Below, piece by piece: positions 1-9,630 of a stretch of 64,000 nucleotides of DNA (positions are counted from its first letter, which is position 1; each line of letters begins with the position of its first letter). The stretch is from the NCBI GenBank assembly GCA_020061465.1, contig JAGUYG010000037.1, positions 28,749 through 92,748 on the forward strand, given 5' to 3'. Source of the DNA: Ignavibacteriales bacterium (GTDB taxonomy: Bacteria; Bacteroidota; Ignavibacteria; Ignavibacteriales; Ignavibacteriaceae). Made by a program: the position numbers and the translations under genes. Below the pieces are notes generated by a model that was not told the DNA's origin, ran no database searches, and saw only the letters and a list, made by a program, of their open reading frames with translations.

Positions 1-1451
1 AGGGAAATCCTATTGATGTGCACTCTGCACATTGTAACCACATATTAGGCTTTGTGTTAGACCGAAATCAAATAAGAAATAATGAAGATAAAATACACCT
101 TGTGTATTCAGCTTACAACGGAGCTGGAGGACCAACAATAAAGCGATTAGTTGATTCCTTAGGAGTCACAAAAATGGATATTATTTCTTCCTTATATAAA
201 GTGGATGGAATGTTTCCCGCGTTTGAAGATTTAAAAAGTCCAAATGGTTATAAGGTTTACCAACAACCTGATCCTGGAGAGGAAAGGGCTGCAGATATAG
301 CATTAGATAAGTATATTGATGAATTCGGATTAGAGAGGGCTAAAAAACTTGATGCTTTGATCGGAACTGACCCAGATGCTGACAGAGCTGGCATAACCAT
401 ACCTGTACCTAATGAATACAAAGAGATATTTGACGGAAGAGACTTTAAACTTTTGGACGCAGACACAGCATGGTCTTTAATACTTTGGCACCGTATAAAT
501 AATTGGAGAGAAATTAAAGGACTTGTTAAACTTAAGCTAAATTTAGAAGATTGTTTTATAGTCCAATCGCATACTACCACAGACATAATGCCACTTCTCG
601 CAGAGAAATTTCAAATTGGTTGGGTTAAAACATGGGTTGGATTTGCACAGCTGGCAACAGGCGTTGAAAAGGTGTGGAATAGGTCGCTTTATGAAGACTA
701 TTTTACTAATAACAATAATAGCCAAGATTTTAAATCCATATTTAAATTCAAAGGTGTTTCGCAGAGATCATTATATAACTTTGCTGCATTAGAACAATCT
801 AATGGGTTTAGTATTTTAGGTGCAAAACCAAGAAAAAAATATGAATTGGGAAGATATGGACATGTCAGAGATAAAGATGGCACGTTTGCGGCAATTCTCT
901 TTCTTGACATACTTGCATATTCTAAGCAAATAAGAAAAACTATATGGGAAATAATAGATGAAAATATATATCTTGATTCAATTATAGGCTTAATTCGCAC
1001 TGGATATAGAGCTGCACCACAATATGGACAATATGAAGGATTAGAAGGACGCTCTTTCAAAATAAAAATACTTAAAGAATCTCTAAAACTTATTGAGTTA
1101 ATTCCGTCTGGTCTTAATATAGGCAGTCGTAAAGTATCAAGAGCAGAGATATATAAAACTGGCAAATACGATATTCAACATGGGCATACTAAAGAAACAG
1201 GATTTGATCCTAAAAGAAGGGAAACATTTTGGTTCCCAGATGAGGGAATAAGATTTTATTTCGACGATGAGTTTAACCATCTGACGATAAGACCTTCGGG
1301 AACCTCACAAAGTTTAAGGTTTCACATTCAATTACGTGATAAAAATGTTAATCAAAATAACTTATTAAGAAAAAGAATTTCATTAGAGTCTGAGATTCTA
1401 TTAATATTTGAAGATATTGGAAAGAAGGTAGGTATAGACTGGAAAATCTAA
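1..1451 (+). CDS. Alpha-D-phosphohexomutase family protein (5'-partial)
   Basis: The reading frame is open to the left edge, so the N-terminus, including the phosphoserine active-site loop, lies outside the window; a GTG at 18 is probably internal. The metal-binding loop GTDPDADRAG lies about 120 codons in, and the C-terminal phosphate-binding loop RPSGTSQSLRF is near the end. Both are hallmarks of the phosphoglucomutase/phosphomannomutase superfamily, which moves phosphate between C1 and C6 (or C5) of sugars. The long spacing resembles PGM2/phosphopentomutase-type members. It stops 29 bases before the PfkB kinase gene and probably shares its transcript. Substrate cannot be told. The DNA is more AT-rich than the housekeeping genes further right. 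Confidence 0.85.
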   Translation, partial: GNPIDVHSAHCNHILGFVLDRNQIRNNEDKIHLVYSAYNGAGGPTIKRLVDSLGVTKMDIISSLYKVDGMFPAFEDLKSPNGYKVYQQPDPGEERAADIALDKYIDEFGLERAKKLDALIGTDPDADRAGITIPVPNEYKEIFDGRDFKLLDADTAWSLILWHRINNWREIKGLVKLKLNLEDCFIVQSHTTTDIMPLLAEKFQIGWVKTWVGFAQLATGVEKVWNRSLYEDYFTNNNNSQDFKSIFKFKGVSQRSLYNFAALEQSNGFSILGAKPRKKYELGRYGHVRDKDGTFAAILFLDILAYSKQIRKTIWEIIDENIYLDSIIGLIRTGYRAAPQYGQYEGLEGRSFKIKILKESLKLIELIPSGLNIGSRKVSRAEIYKTGKYDIQHGHTKETGFDPKRRETFWFPDEGIRFYFDDEFNHLTIRPSGTSQSLRFHIQLRDKNVNQNNLLRKRISLESEILLIFEDIGKKVGIDWKI

Positions 1452-1480
1452 TAATAAATGATCCCTTTAACTATTCGCTA

Positions 1481-2539
1481 TTGCCCTCTGATTCCATTGT
1501 CATAGTTATAGGAGGGGCAAACAATGAAAAAATTCTCATATATTCGGGGAAAGAGCTACAGCTTGGAATAAAAGTCCCTGTATCTTATTCATATTCATAC
1601 GGAGGTAGTGGATTAAATTATACTTCTAGATTAATTAATGTTGGTAGAAAGGTTTATCCCATTCTAGGAATTGGTGATGATGAATATGGGATAAATATAA
1701 GAAATAATCTAATAAGGATGCTCGCAAATACTGACTTAGTAGCAGAGGTTGAGGAATTACTTTTACAGAAGAGTTTTCTTTGCCCAGGGTTTATGACCCC
1801 TTGGACTACAATCATAGTAGAACAATCACCTCCTCGAAGAACTATTTTTAGAGAAAATACTAATAATCACCTTTTGCGTGACTTTTTCGAAAATAGGTTG
1901 AATAATTTAAGAGTAAATAAAGTAGGGGCCTTGATGATTGGACACATCCCCTTCTCTGAAGGGGTTTCGGAGTTTGTTTCGAAGGCAATTCAGAAATTCA
2001 ATGAAGAAGCTGTTATATTTATGAATTTTGGGTTTACTCAATTTTCACTTGGATTTTATTTTTGGGAAAAAATTTTAAATCGTACTGATATATTACAAAT
2101 CAATCTAACGGAGGCACAACAATTCTTTTTTACAAATACTAAACATAAACTTAGAATTAAAAGAATTATTAAGAAACTGAGATCTTTTCCATTTACTTCT
2201 GTGCTAACATTAGGTAAGAGAGGGGCAATAGTATTGAGTAAATTTACAGATGCTGCTATTTGGGTTAAACCATTCCCTAGCCTGAAAATATTAGACTATA
2301 CTGGAGCGGGGGACGCATTTGGTGCTGGATTGATAAATGGCCTTGCAGGAAAGAAAAATTTTACTCAGAATGATTTATCTCACAGCCTACTTTTAGCTAG
2401 ATTATTCGCAGCCTATGCTTGTACTACTTTTGGTGGTGCTTTAAACTGTCCTACAATTCCAGAATTGATAAAATTCTCATCAACTGATACTGAAGATATT
2501 CCTATAGAATATATAAAAGATCTTGATTTCTTTGAATAA
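1481..2539 (+). CDS. PfkB-family carbohydrate kinase
   Basis: The N-terminus has the VIVIGGAN strand of the ribokinase fold, and the C-terminal third carries the PfkB signature DYTGAGDAFGAGLINGL with the catalytic Asp in GAGD. LTLGKRGA and NLTEAQ fit the nucleotide-site strands. The family phosphorylates sugars, nucleosides or sugar phosphates with ATP; the substrate here is unknown. The chosen start is a TTG at 1481. The frame is open back to 1412 without an ATG, so the start is uncertain. It sits between a phosphohexomutase and a PLD-like membrane protein, suggesting one sugar-phosphate pathway. Confidence 0.82.
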   Translation: MPSDSIVIVIGGANNEKILIYSGKELQLGIKVPVSYSYSYGGSGLNYTSRLINVGRKVYPILGIGDDEYGINIRNNLIRMLANTDLVAEVEELLLQKSFLCPGFMTPWTTIIVEQSPPRRTIFRENTNNHLLRDFFENRLNNLRVNKVGALMIGHIPFSEGVSEFVSKAIQKFNEEAVIFMNFGFTQFSLGFYFWEKILNRTDILQINLTEAQQFFFTNTKHKLRIKRIIKKLRSFPFTSVLTLGKRGAIVLSKFTDAAIWVKPFPSLKILDYTGAGDAFGAGLINGLAGKKNFTQNDLSHSLLLARLFAAYACTTFGGALNCPTIPELIKFSSTDTEDIPIEYIKDLDFFE

Positions 2540-2577
2540 ATTGAAATTGATTAATTTTATGAAAGAGGATTTACTGT

Positions 2578-3702
2578 ATGGATAAGAAAGTTGATATAGA
2601 ATTAGTCCAATTAATATTGATTGGAGCTGTTATTCTAATATTTTCAGTTGCTTTCATATTAGTGAGGAATTATAATCTTTTATGGGGTATAATACCCTCA
2701 GGTCTTTTTACTATGCTTGTAATCCTAATTCCTTATTTACACCAAAAAAAGGGAAGAGATATTAAAGGTATTATAGTTTTTAAGAAGAGAAAGGGGGATA
2801 TGGTTAAGTATATTCAAAGCTCTATTAAAACATCCTCTTCAATATCGATGTTGGGGATTAATCTTCAAGACATTCTTGGTGATTACACTTTCAGACAAGC
2901 TCTCCAAGAAAATACCAAAAAACCGCACAAAAAACTCAGAGTATGTGTTTTGAGACCTGTGAAAAGCGAAATATTTAGTAAGCGAATACTTGATGAAGTA
3001 TTTGGTGAGTATTTTATAAATCAGAAGGAGTCTGTTAAAGTAGAGAATAGAAAGATGGAATATTCTACTGATATGGCCGATTATAAACATAGAGTTCAAT
3101 ATACAATTGATAAAATTGAAGCCGCATCCAGACTACTTATGGAGCTTGAAAGGAAGAAGCAAGAGTTTAAACAATGGGATATCGAATTAAGATATATTGA
3201 CAAATCCTATATATTGAACTCAATAATTATTATGGATAATAAAATGCTTGTAGTCGATTACCTTCATAGAAGAGGTAGTGAGTGTCCATTAATAGTTCTA
3301 GACAGAAGGAATGAAACTTGGCAAGCTTATGTTAATGAATTTGAGATAATGTGGAATTTGGCTGAACCTGTTGATTTGTCATCAAATGATGGGAAATTAG
3401 TCGAAATCACAAAAAAGACAATTGAAAAGCAAATATTAAATAGACAAACTGGGTGGATAAGATGGCGCAGAGTGAGAGTATCTCTTGAAAATCAGAATAA
3501 ATTAATTTGTGAAGCTGATGTGGAAAATATGACTGATCACTATGCTGAATGTATAATATATATTCAATTGCAGAATGATTATCCTGAAAGAATTGAAATG
3601 AGATTTCACCTAACACCTCAGAAATCAGAAACCCTTGTTCTTAAAAAAGACCTTGTCTCTAAATATAGCGGAATCTATGCTATTGAAGTTGATGAAGAAT
3701 AG
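2578..3702 (+). CDS. Membrane-anchored protein with a degenerate phospholipase D-like domain
   Basis: Two hydrophobic segments (about residues 8-30 and 36-55) anchor the N-terminus. A soluble region follows whose strands (SSISMLGINL, LRVCVLRP, IIIMDNKMLVVDY, then VNEFEIMWNLAEPV) recall the phospholipase D fold as found in membrane-linked PLD-like proteins, but no HKD motif is visible, so phosphodiesterase activity is unlikely. A basic, coiled helix lies around residues 170-200. The last 100 residues look like an extra beta domain. A GAGG ribosome site precedes the ATG. It lies between the PfkB kinase and the IMPase-type phosphatase. Family assignment is tentative and the function unknown. Confidence 0.55.
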   Translation: MDKKVDIELVQLILIGAVILIFSVAFILVRNYNLLWGIIPSGLFTMLVILIPYLHQKKGRDIKGIIVFKKRKGDMVKYIQSSIKTSSSISMLGINLQDILGDYTFRQALQENTKKPHKKLRVCVLRPVKSEIFSKRILDEVFGEYFINQKESVKVENRKMEYSTDMADYKHRVQYTIDKIEAASRLLMELERKKQEFKQWDIELRYIDKSYILNSIIIMDNKMLVVDYLHRRGSECPLIVLDRRNETWQAYVNEFEIMWNLAEPVDLSSNDGKLVEITKKTIEKQILNRQTGWIRWRRVRVSLENQNKLICEADVENMTDHYAECIIYIQLQNDYPERIEMRFHLTPQKSETLVLKKDLVSKYSGIYAIEVDEE

Positions 3703-3732
3703 GAATTAGAAACAAAATTTCTATTAAATAAA

Positions 3733-4578
3733 ATGTGTATAGATAAATATAAGGACGAAGTATATTTGGCTATAGAAGCAATAAAAAAATCTTCAGCAAT
3801 GGTCAAAGTTTTATCTAAACGTTATTCTGTAGAATGGAAAATATCAAAATCATTAGAACTTGAAAAAGTAACTAATGTAGATTTTGAAATAAATAAATTG
3901 ATTGCAAAAATCATATCAGAAAATTTTTCTTCAGATAAAATAATAGGAGAAGAATACTCAATTGAACCTAAAGTTACTAATTCTAAACGGTTTTGGCTTA
4001 TTGATCCAATTGATGGAACAAAATCATTTATTAAAAACCTTAGGTATTATTCTATTATAGTCTCATTTATTGTGGAAGAAAGACCAGAATTTGGGATTAT
4101 ATTTGATGTCCTAAATAACGAAATTTTCCTGGCGCAAAAAGGTAAAGGTATATTAATTTTAAAACAAGGCAACTTTCAGAAATATAAATACCCTATTCAT
4201 TATTCTAAAAAATTATTGTGGAATCCATTTAGTTCTCATAGTTTCAAACATAACCGTCTTAAAAACTATATTATAAAGGAAATTGGATTAAAAGGTATCT
4301 TAGAGATTGAGAGTCTAGGACTTAGAGCAATTAATATGGTTAAAGGAAAGGGTACCGTTTTTTTATCTATGCCCAATACTGCGAAAATATGGGATACAGC
4401 AGCGGCTTATGTAATGGTCTCTGAATTGGGAGGAAAATATACTGATTTCCGTGGCAATGATTTAGAATATTCATGTGAAAATGTGCTTCATAATTACGGA
4501 GCGGTTGCAACTATTAATCACGATCATGACCATGTTATAGAAATTATTAAGCGTAATTTTTACGATTGGGGTAATTAG
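3733..4578 (+). CDS. Inositol monophosphatase family phosphatase
   Basis: This contains the Li+-sensitive, Mg2+-dependent phosphatase motifs in order: GEEYS (metal Glu), WLIDPIDGTKSF (metal Asp residues and catalytic Thr), and WDTAAAYVMVSELGGKY. Length (281 aa) is normal for the family, which includes inositol-1-phosphatase, histidinol-phosphatase HisN and 3'(2'),5'-bisphosphate nucleotidase CysQ; the sequence does not decide between them. It is the last gene of the AT-rich plus-strand cluster and faces the DUF2911 gene tail to tail. With the mutase and kinase upstream it suggests that a sugar phosphate is isomerised, phosphorylated and dephosphorylated by this cluster. Confidence 0.85.
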   Translation: MCIDKYKDEVYLAIEAIKKSSAMVKVLSKRYSVEWKISKSLELEKVTNVDFEINKLIAKIISENFSSDKIIGEEYSIEPKVTNSKRFWLIDPIDGTKSFIKNLRYYSIIVSFIVEERPEFGIIFDVLNNEIFLAQKGKGILILKQGNFQKYKYPIHYSKKLLWNPFSSHSFKHNRLKNYIIKEIGLKGILEIESLGLRAINMVKGKGTVFLSMPNTAKIWDTAAAYVMVSELGGKYTDFRGNDLEYSCENVLHNYGAVATINHDHDHVIEIIKRNFYDWGN

Positions 4579-4664
4579 ATTAATATTAAGGGGAATGCCT
4601 TACATCCCTCTGCATTCACTAAAAGTCTATTAAAAAATATCGTAGTCATAGCCCGCTCTCGTTT

Positions 4665-5213
4665 TTATTTTGTGACACCTTCAACTTTAAAAGGAATTTT
4701 TAATTTTTCCCATTCTAACTTAACAACTGCGGAAGAGTCTGATGTTTTAGTTATTGAATATCTTAACCACTCTTCATGTTCGTTCTTTTCCGGTTTTACG
4801 GCAACTCTTAGCGCATCCTCTGCTTCGTTGTATTCAAAGGCGCCCCACTGATCTGATACCTTGTTAAATATTAATGTCCAGTCTTTTTCTGTAGGAATGG
4901 CAAAGAAGCTGTACGCTCCGGCAAGCAGTTTTTTACCTTCGATCATAATATCCGTACTGAAAGTAATTTTTGTCGCTTCGTTTGCACCTGCGCGCCAAAC
5001 TTTATTATAAGGAACCAACCCACCCCAAATCTGCCGAGATTTTACTCCGGGTCTGCTGTAGCTGATCCTTACTTCTGTAAAGCCCACAACTTGCATTACT
5101 TCGGCTTTGGGGCTAATTCGTACCTTATCGTTTTGTGCCTTAAGTTCATTTTCCGAGGCGAGATTCAACAAAAAGAAAAGGGACAATGATGTTAATAAAA
5201 TTTTCATTCGCAT
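4665..5213 (-). CDS. DUF2911 family secreted protein
   Basis: A signal peptide (basic start, then a Leu/Phe-rich core) is followed by the conserved body of the DUF2911 family of Bacteroidota: ISYSRPGVKSRQIWGGLVPY, then VWRAGANEATKITFS and AGAYSFFAIP. The length of 182 aa is usual. No enzymatic function is known for the family and none can be read here. It is probably periplasmic and monocistronic, with the 462-bp gap upstream holding its control region. Confidence 0.85.
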   Translation of the reverse strand: MRMKILLTSLSLFFLLNLASENELKAQNDKVRISPKAEVMQVVGFTEVRISYSRPGVKSRQIWGGLVPYNKVWRAGANEATKITFSTDIMIEGKKLLAGAYSFFAIPTEKDWTLIFNKVSDQWGAFEYNEAEDALRVAVKPEKNEHEEWLRYSITKTSDSSAVVKLEWEKLKIPFKVEGVTK

Positions 5214-5675
5214 GTATTAACTCCTTAGTTTTTGTTAGTGTAAAAATTTTTTATTTATCTTCTTGTTTCACTCTTCTGCTATAAGCTGATTTTTACCGGC
5301 TTGATTACAGGTAAATCATTCCGTATTAAATTGAAGTAGTTTTTAACTTAAAAAGTAATGTTGCCATGTGCAATTTATTAAGCGTAGTCCGAGTATGCAA
5401 GAATTAAATTTATCCTATTTAAAGTTTTAGCTCCCTCTCACAGGGATGAGTTAAAAACAATATTCCATTTAATTTTACAACTTGATTAGGGGAATTTGGT
5501 AATTCTCTCTGCTGGGTCAATTATTAATAACATTACGGAAATTCATTGTATTATTAAAATTGAAAAATAATTTTTCGAACCTGCTTTGGCATGAGGTTGA
5601 TTATTTGGATGGAATAGTTACTTTGCAGTAAGATGATAACGGAAAATATTTTCAGCCGAGATGTTAAAAAAAATC
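5214..5675. other. Intergenic, no gene seen
   Basis: This 462-base gap separates the DUF2911 gene from the end of the aminotransferase gene, both on the minus strand. I see no convincing open frame, RNA gene or strong hairpin. It must contain the promoter of the DUF2911 gene, but I could not settle on one. Confidence 0.5.
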
Positions 5676-6812
5676 TTAACTGTTTAAAATTTTCTTGAGT
5701 TCATGAACCACAATGTCAACATCTTCATTTGTGTTATAAAAATGAGGCGACAACCTTATCATTTTTCCCCGGAGCGAACAGCTAATCTTTCTTTTTGATA
5801 ACTCTTCGAATATCCGCTCATTATCCGGATGATAAAAACTTACTATGCCGGATAAAAATTCTTTTTGACATTTTGATAGTATAGAATTGATGCCGATACT
5901 TTCTAATCGTTTCATTATATAAATAGAATTATTTATTACGGTTTCTTCAACTTTATCATAACCGTAAGCATCAAATAATTTTATTGCTTCCTCTAATGCG
6001 TAAATACCCAAAGCATTCAAAGTCCCGTTTTCGAAAGCCGATGCGGACTTTTTTAACTTCAAATCATAATTCAAAAAGTCCCAGGCGTTTTCTACCGAAG
6101 TCCATCCGACAAACTTTTGCTCGAGCTTAGACTGTAAATCTTCTGAAAGATAAATAAAAGAAAGCCCGAGAAGCCCCATCATCCACTTCTGTGTTCCGCA
6201 AGAGACAAAACCAATATTGAGCTCATTAACATTTAATTTAAGTGCACCAACTCCTTGAATTGCATCAACGGCAAGAATAATTCCTTTATCCTTACAATAA
6301 TCCCCTAAGATTTTTAAATCAATTCTATAACCGGACAAAAATTGAACCTGACTTACTGAAATTAATTTAGTGCGTGGTTTAACCGCTTCAATTATATCTT
6401 CAGCCCGAACAATACCATTTCTGGATTTAACCATGTCGATTTTCACACCCATCTTTCCAAGATTAAGAAATGGATAAACATTTGCGGGAAATTCTACATC
6501 ATTCAATATTATCCGGTCACCCTCGGACCAACTTATTCCCTGTGCTAATACATTTAACCCGTTCGAAGTGTTGTCTAGAAATGCTATTCTATCTTTATCC
6601 GCACCAATTAAGTCTGCAACTTCCTGTTTTGTGCCATCCAAGGTTTTGAGATAATCCATGTAGTTATCTATGCTGCCTTCGCTTTTTTCAAACACATAAT
6701 TGTTAATTGCATCAATTACGGGCTGGGAAAAGGGACTTGTGGCAGCATGATTGAAGTATATTCTACCCGTTTTTAGGTGAGGGAATAAATTTCTTAAAGT
6801 TTCGATATCCAT
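5676..6812 (-). CDS. Aminotransferase class V-fold PLP enzyme
   Basis: The 378-residue fold-type I PLP enzyme opens with YFNHAATSPFS. The PLP-pyridine Asp lies in VDAIQGVGA and the Schiff-base Lys in SCGTQKWMMG. The C-terminal SCSLRGKMIRLSPHFYNT matches the substrate-binding Arg region of the cysteine desulfurase/isopenicillin-N-epimerase-like branch. No typical desulfurase Cys loop is seen, so a cysteine desulfurase role in Fe-S assembly is not supported. No cluster partner indicates the substrate. It is a monocistronic minus-strand gene, with a 358-base divergent gap to the lon-like gene. Confidence 0.85.
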   Translation of the reverse strand: MDIETLRNLFPHLKTGRIYFNHAATSPFSQPVIDAINNYVFEKSEGSIDNYMDYLKTLDGTKQEVADLIGADKDRIAFLDNTSNGLNVLAQGISWSEGDRIILNDVEFPANVYPFLNLGKMGVKIDMVKSRNGIVRAEDIIEAVKPRTKLISVSQVQFLSGYRIDLKILGDYCKDKGIILAVDAIQGVGALKLNVNELNIGFVSCGTQKWMMGLLGLSFIYLSEDLQSKLEQKFVGWTSVENAWDFLNYDLKLKKSASAFENGTLNALGIYALEEAIKLFDAYGYDKVEETVINNSIYIMKRLESIGINSILSKCQKEFLSGIVSFYHPDNERIFEELSKRKISCSLRGKMIRLSPHFYNTNEDVDIVVHELKKILNS

Positions 6813-7012
6813 ACTTCACAACTCATTAAATTATTTCTTCCACTAAAATAAATTATTTCTATATTTAACTAATCATTTGTTTAAGGATTATTTAGTTTAC
6901 AATCTGAAGTCTATCCAATCATTCAATCAGCCAATAAGAGTTTTAGTTTAACAAAACATTTTCAAATCTCCGCTCTTACCTTTACTGGATGAATTAGGTA
7001 AAGATATATCTT
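6813..7012. other. Divergent intergenic region, aminotransferase side
   Basis: Non-coding AT-rich DNA upstream of the minus-strand aminotransferase. No gene or strong structure seen. The other half of the gap (7013-7170) holds a promoter candidate and a palindrome for the lon-like gene. Confidence 0.4.
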
Positions 7013-7041
7013 TTGATATTCAGTTGAATAATAATTAGATT
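7013..7041 (+). promoter_or_regulatory. Candidate sigma-70 promoter of the lon-like gene
   Basis: TTGATA, a 17-base spacer and TAGATT match the spacing used by the clearer prs and lexA promoters in this window. Transcription would start near 7048, just before the palindrome at 7059. This is inferred from sequence only. Confidence 0.4.
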
Positions 7042-7058
7042 TTGTTATCAAAATTGAT

Positions 7059-7085
7059 AATTGGTTCAGCCTGGCTGAAACAATT
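7059..7085. promoter_or_regulatory. Imperfect 27-bp palindrome, candidate operator
   Basis: Two 13-base arms (AATTGGTTCAGCC and GGCTGAAACAATT) are reverse complements at 12 of 13 positions around a single central base. A one-base centre cannot form a normal RNA loop, so a DNA site for a dimeric regulator is more likely. It begins about 86 bases before the lon-like ATG and just after the proposed transcription start, a typical repressor position. Confidence 0.5.
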
Positions 7086-7170
7086 GTAAAAGTAATCCGG
7101 GTTTTTTAATAAAAATGTTCACTGCCGCGGATTACAAATCTCAATTCATAAACAGCACCGCAGGATAAAA

Positions 7171-9630
7171 ATGAAAAAACCTCTCAAAAAAAAGCCGCAA
7201 GAACTGACCTCAGAAGAATTAAGATGGAAATGCAACCCGGATGTATTTGAATTCGACTCAACAAGCGAGTTGGAACCAATTGAAGGGATACTAGGGCAGG
7301 AAAGGGCATTAAAGGCAATTAAGCTCGGTGTGGATTTACGCAGCCCGGGTTATAATATTTATATAGCCGGTCTTTCCGGTACCGGTAAAGCAACAACTGT
7401 TAAAAAGATGCTCGAAGCGATCCGGTCTGACAGCGCAAGCTTAAACGATTATGGATATGTAAATAATTTTAGAGATCCCGATCGCCCTATACTTCTCGTT
7501 TTTCCTGCAGGAAGTGCAAAAGTATTTAAGCAGGGAATTAACTCTGCTATTAATCTCTTAAAAGAAAAAATTCCACAGGTATTAGACAGCGAATCATACA
7601 ATGCACGCAAAAGTAAAATTATTGAGCTGTATAACGAGAAAGAACAACAATTACTTCTTTCGTTCGACGAAAAACTCCGTAAAGAAAAGTTCTCATTAGG
7701 GCAGCTAAAGGTAGGGGATGCTACCCGCCCCGATATATTCCCCATTATTGACGAAAAGCCTGTCCCCATTCATCAGCTCGAAGAATTACTGAAGCAGCAA
7801 AAGATAACCAAAGAAGATGCGAAACAGATTATTAAAAAGTATAATAATTATCAGCAGGAGATGCATACTTTATTTAAGAAGGGATTAAAACTTACCCAGG
7901 AATTTCAAAGCAAATTGCAGGAGCTTGAGAGGGAAATTGCGGTAAACGTTGTAAAAGGTGTAATAGATTACCTCCGGGAAAATTTTGAAGATACAAAAAT
8001 ACTCGAATATCTCAATCATGTTGAAGAAAACATTCTACAGAATATTCAAGTATTTAAGGGGGTAAAACCGCAAGGAGAAACAGCTTCGGAAGGTTTTACT
8101 ATTGATTATTTTAAGGAGTACGATGTAAATATAATTTTGGATAATTCTGAAACTAAAGAATGCCCGGTTATTATTGAAACTTCACCTAATTATGTAAATC
8201 TTTTCGGCACAATAGAAAAGGTGAGCGACGGAAGAGGCGGATGGTACAGCGATTTCACTAAAATAAAAGCCGGCTCGCTTCTCAGAGCCAACGGCGGTTA
8301 TCTTGTATTAAATGTTAATCATCTCTTCGAAGAACCCGGAGTATGGAGAACCATGAAGCGGGTATTGATTTATCGAAAGCTTGAATTTCAGGATACTTAC
8401 AGTTTCTTCCAGATTTCACCTTCAACCTTAAAGCCCGAACCGATTCCAATGGACACAAAAGTAATTCTCACCGGAAGCAATACTCTTTATTCTTTGTTAT
8501 CTATGTATGAATACGACTTCAAAAAAATTTTCAAGATAAAAGCAGACTTCGACTATGAAATAAAAAGAACCGATAAAGTACTTGTACAATACGCGAGAGT
8601 GATAAAGAAGCTAATTAAAGAAGAAGAATTATTGGAATTCGATAAGAGCGCTATTGCTGCTTTAATCGAAATTTCAGCGCGAATTGCCGGACAGAAATAC
8701 AAACTGTCAACACAATTTTCCCGAATTGCTGATATTGCCCGCGAAGCAAATTTTTGGGCTAAAGACGACGGGTTCGATGTTGTTAGTGCAGCCCATGTTA
8801 TTAAAGCTTATAATTTAGCAAAAGAACGACACGGAATGCTTGAATCAAAAATGGATGACATGATTCAAGAGCACGATCTTTTAATCGATACACAGGGAAA
8901 AAGAATCGGACAGATAAACGGTCTTGCAGTTTACAGCGCTGATTTTTATTCGTTCGGAAGACCGACAAGAATTACGGCTACTGTTTCGTTAGGCAGCGGA
9001 AGCATCATCAATGTGGAAAGAGAAGCCGGAATGAGCGGCAGGCATTATAACAAAGGAGTATTAATTATTTCCGGTTATTTTAAAGAAACTTTCGGACAAG
9101 ATCAGCCTTTGTCTTTCAATGCCAACCTTGTGTTTGAACAGTCCTACGGAACAGTTGACGGAGATAGTGCATCGTGCACTGAGATATTTGCTTTGCTGTC
9201 TACTCTTTCGGGCTTACCCATAGACCAATCCATAGCTGTAACAGGTTCGCTTAACCAAAAGGGAGATGTGCAGCCTATCGGAGGAGTTAATGAAAAAATT
9301 GAAGGCTTTTATGATGTATGTCTCAAGCAGGGCTTAAATAAAAGACAGGGAGTAACAATTCCTATTCAGAATGTAAAGGACTTAATGTTAAGAGAAGATA
9401 TTGTCGAAGCGGTTCATCAGGGAAACTTCCATATTTATCCCATCTCACGCGTTGAGGAAGGAATAGAAATTTTAACAGGCGTAAAAGCAGGTAAAAAAAC
9501 CGCTAAGGGTTATGAAGCCGGATCGGTTTTTGCGTTGGTCGATCAAAAAATAAAAGACCTTTACGCAAAATCGAAAGCCGCAAAAACTTCTAATAATAAC
9601 GAAAAACCAAAAAAGAAAAGCAGAAAATGA
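7171..9630 (+). CDS. Lon-like ATP-dependent protease (AAA_32 type)
   Basis: The N-terminal AAA_32/LonB-like ATPase has a Walker A loop GLSGTGKA at residues 67-74. The Lon proteolytic domain at the C-terminus holds the Ser-Lys dyad: Ser666 in DGDSASCTE and Lys709 in GGVNEKIEG, 43 residues apart as in Lon. A coiled insertion of roughly 200 residues lies between the Walker A loop and the rest of the ATPase. The C-terminus is a Lys-rich tail. At 819 aa it is full length. It belongs with the E. coli YcbZ/LonH-like group and should degrade unfolded cytosolic proteins. Its last codons overlap the pyruvate kinase start (ATGA), so the two are co-translated. Confidence 0.88.
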   Translation: MKKPLKKKPQELTSEELRWKCNPDVFEFDSTSELEPIEGILGQERALKAIKLGVDLRSPGYNIYIAGLSGTGKATTVKKMLEAIRSDSASLNDYGYVNNFRDPDRPILLVFPAGSAKVFKQGINSAINLLKEKIPQVLDSESYNARKSKIIELYNEKEQQLLLSFDEKLRKEKFSLGQLKVGDATRPDIFPIIDEKPVPIHQLEELLKQQKITKEDAKQIIKKYNNYQQEMHTLFKKGLKLTQEFQSKLQELEREIAVNVVKGVIDYLRENFEDTKILEYLNHVEENILQNIQVFKGVKPQGETASEGFTIDYFKEYDVNIILDNSETKECPVIIETSPNYVNLFGTIEKVSDGRGGWYSDFTKIKAGSLLRANGGYLVLNVNHLFEEPGVWRTMKRVLIYRKLEFQDTYSFFQISPSTLKPEPIPMDTKVILTGSNTLYSLLSMYEYDFKKIFKIKADFDYEIKRTDKVLVQYARVIKKLIKEEELLEFDKSAIAALIEISARIAGQKYKLSTQFSRIADIAREANFWAKDDGFDVVSAAHVIKAYNLAKERHGMLESKMDDMIQEHDLLIDTQGKRIGQINGLAVYSADFYSFGRPTRITATVSLGSGSIINVEREAGMSGRHYNKGVLIISGYFKETFGQDQPLSFNANLVFEQSYGTVDGDSASCTEIFALLSTLSGLPIDQSIAVTGSLNQKGDVQPIGGVNEKIEGFYDVCLKQGLNKRQGVTIPIQNVKDLMLREDIVEAVHQGNFHIYPISRVEEGIEILTGVKAGKKTAKGYEAGSVFALVDQKIKDLYAKSKAAKTSNNNEKPKKKSRK

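Noticed and set aside
698..1165. Open frame of 155 codons antisense to the phosphohexomutase
   Set aside because: The plus strand codes for a recognisable mutase through the same bases; no ribosome site or family supports the minus-strand frame.
1..4578. Reading the left-edge cluster as an anti-phage defence system
   Set aside because: PLD-like and kinase genes occur in such islands, but the HKD motif is absent and no known effector or sensor is visible; metabolism explains three of the four genes.
4593..4617. Hairpin GAATGC/GCATTC between the IMPase and DUF2911 genes as a terminator
   Set aside because: Six pairs with a 13-base loop and no T-run; too weak to call.
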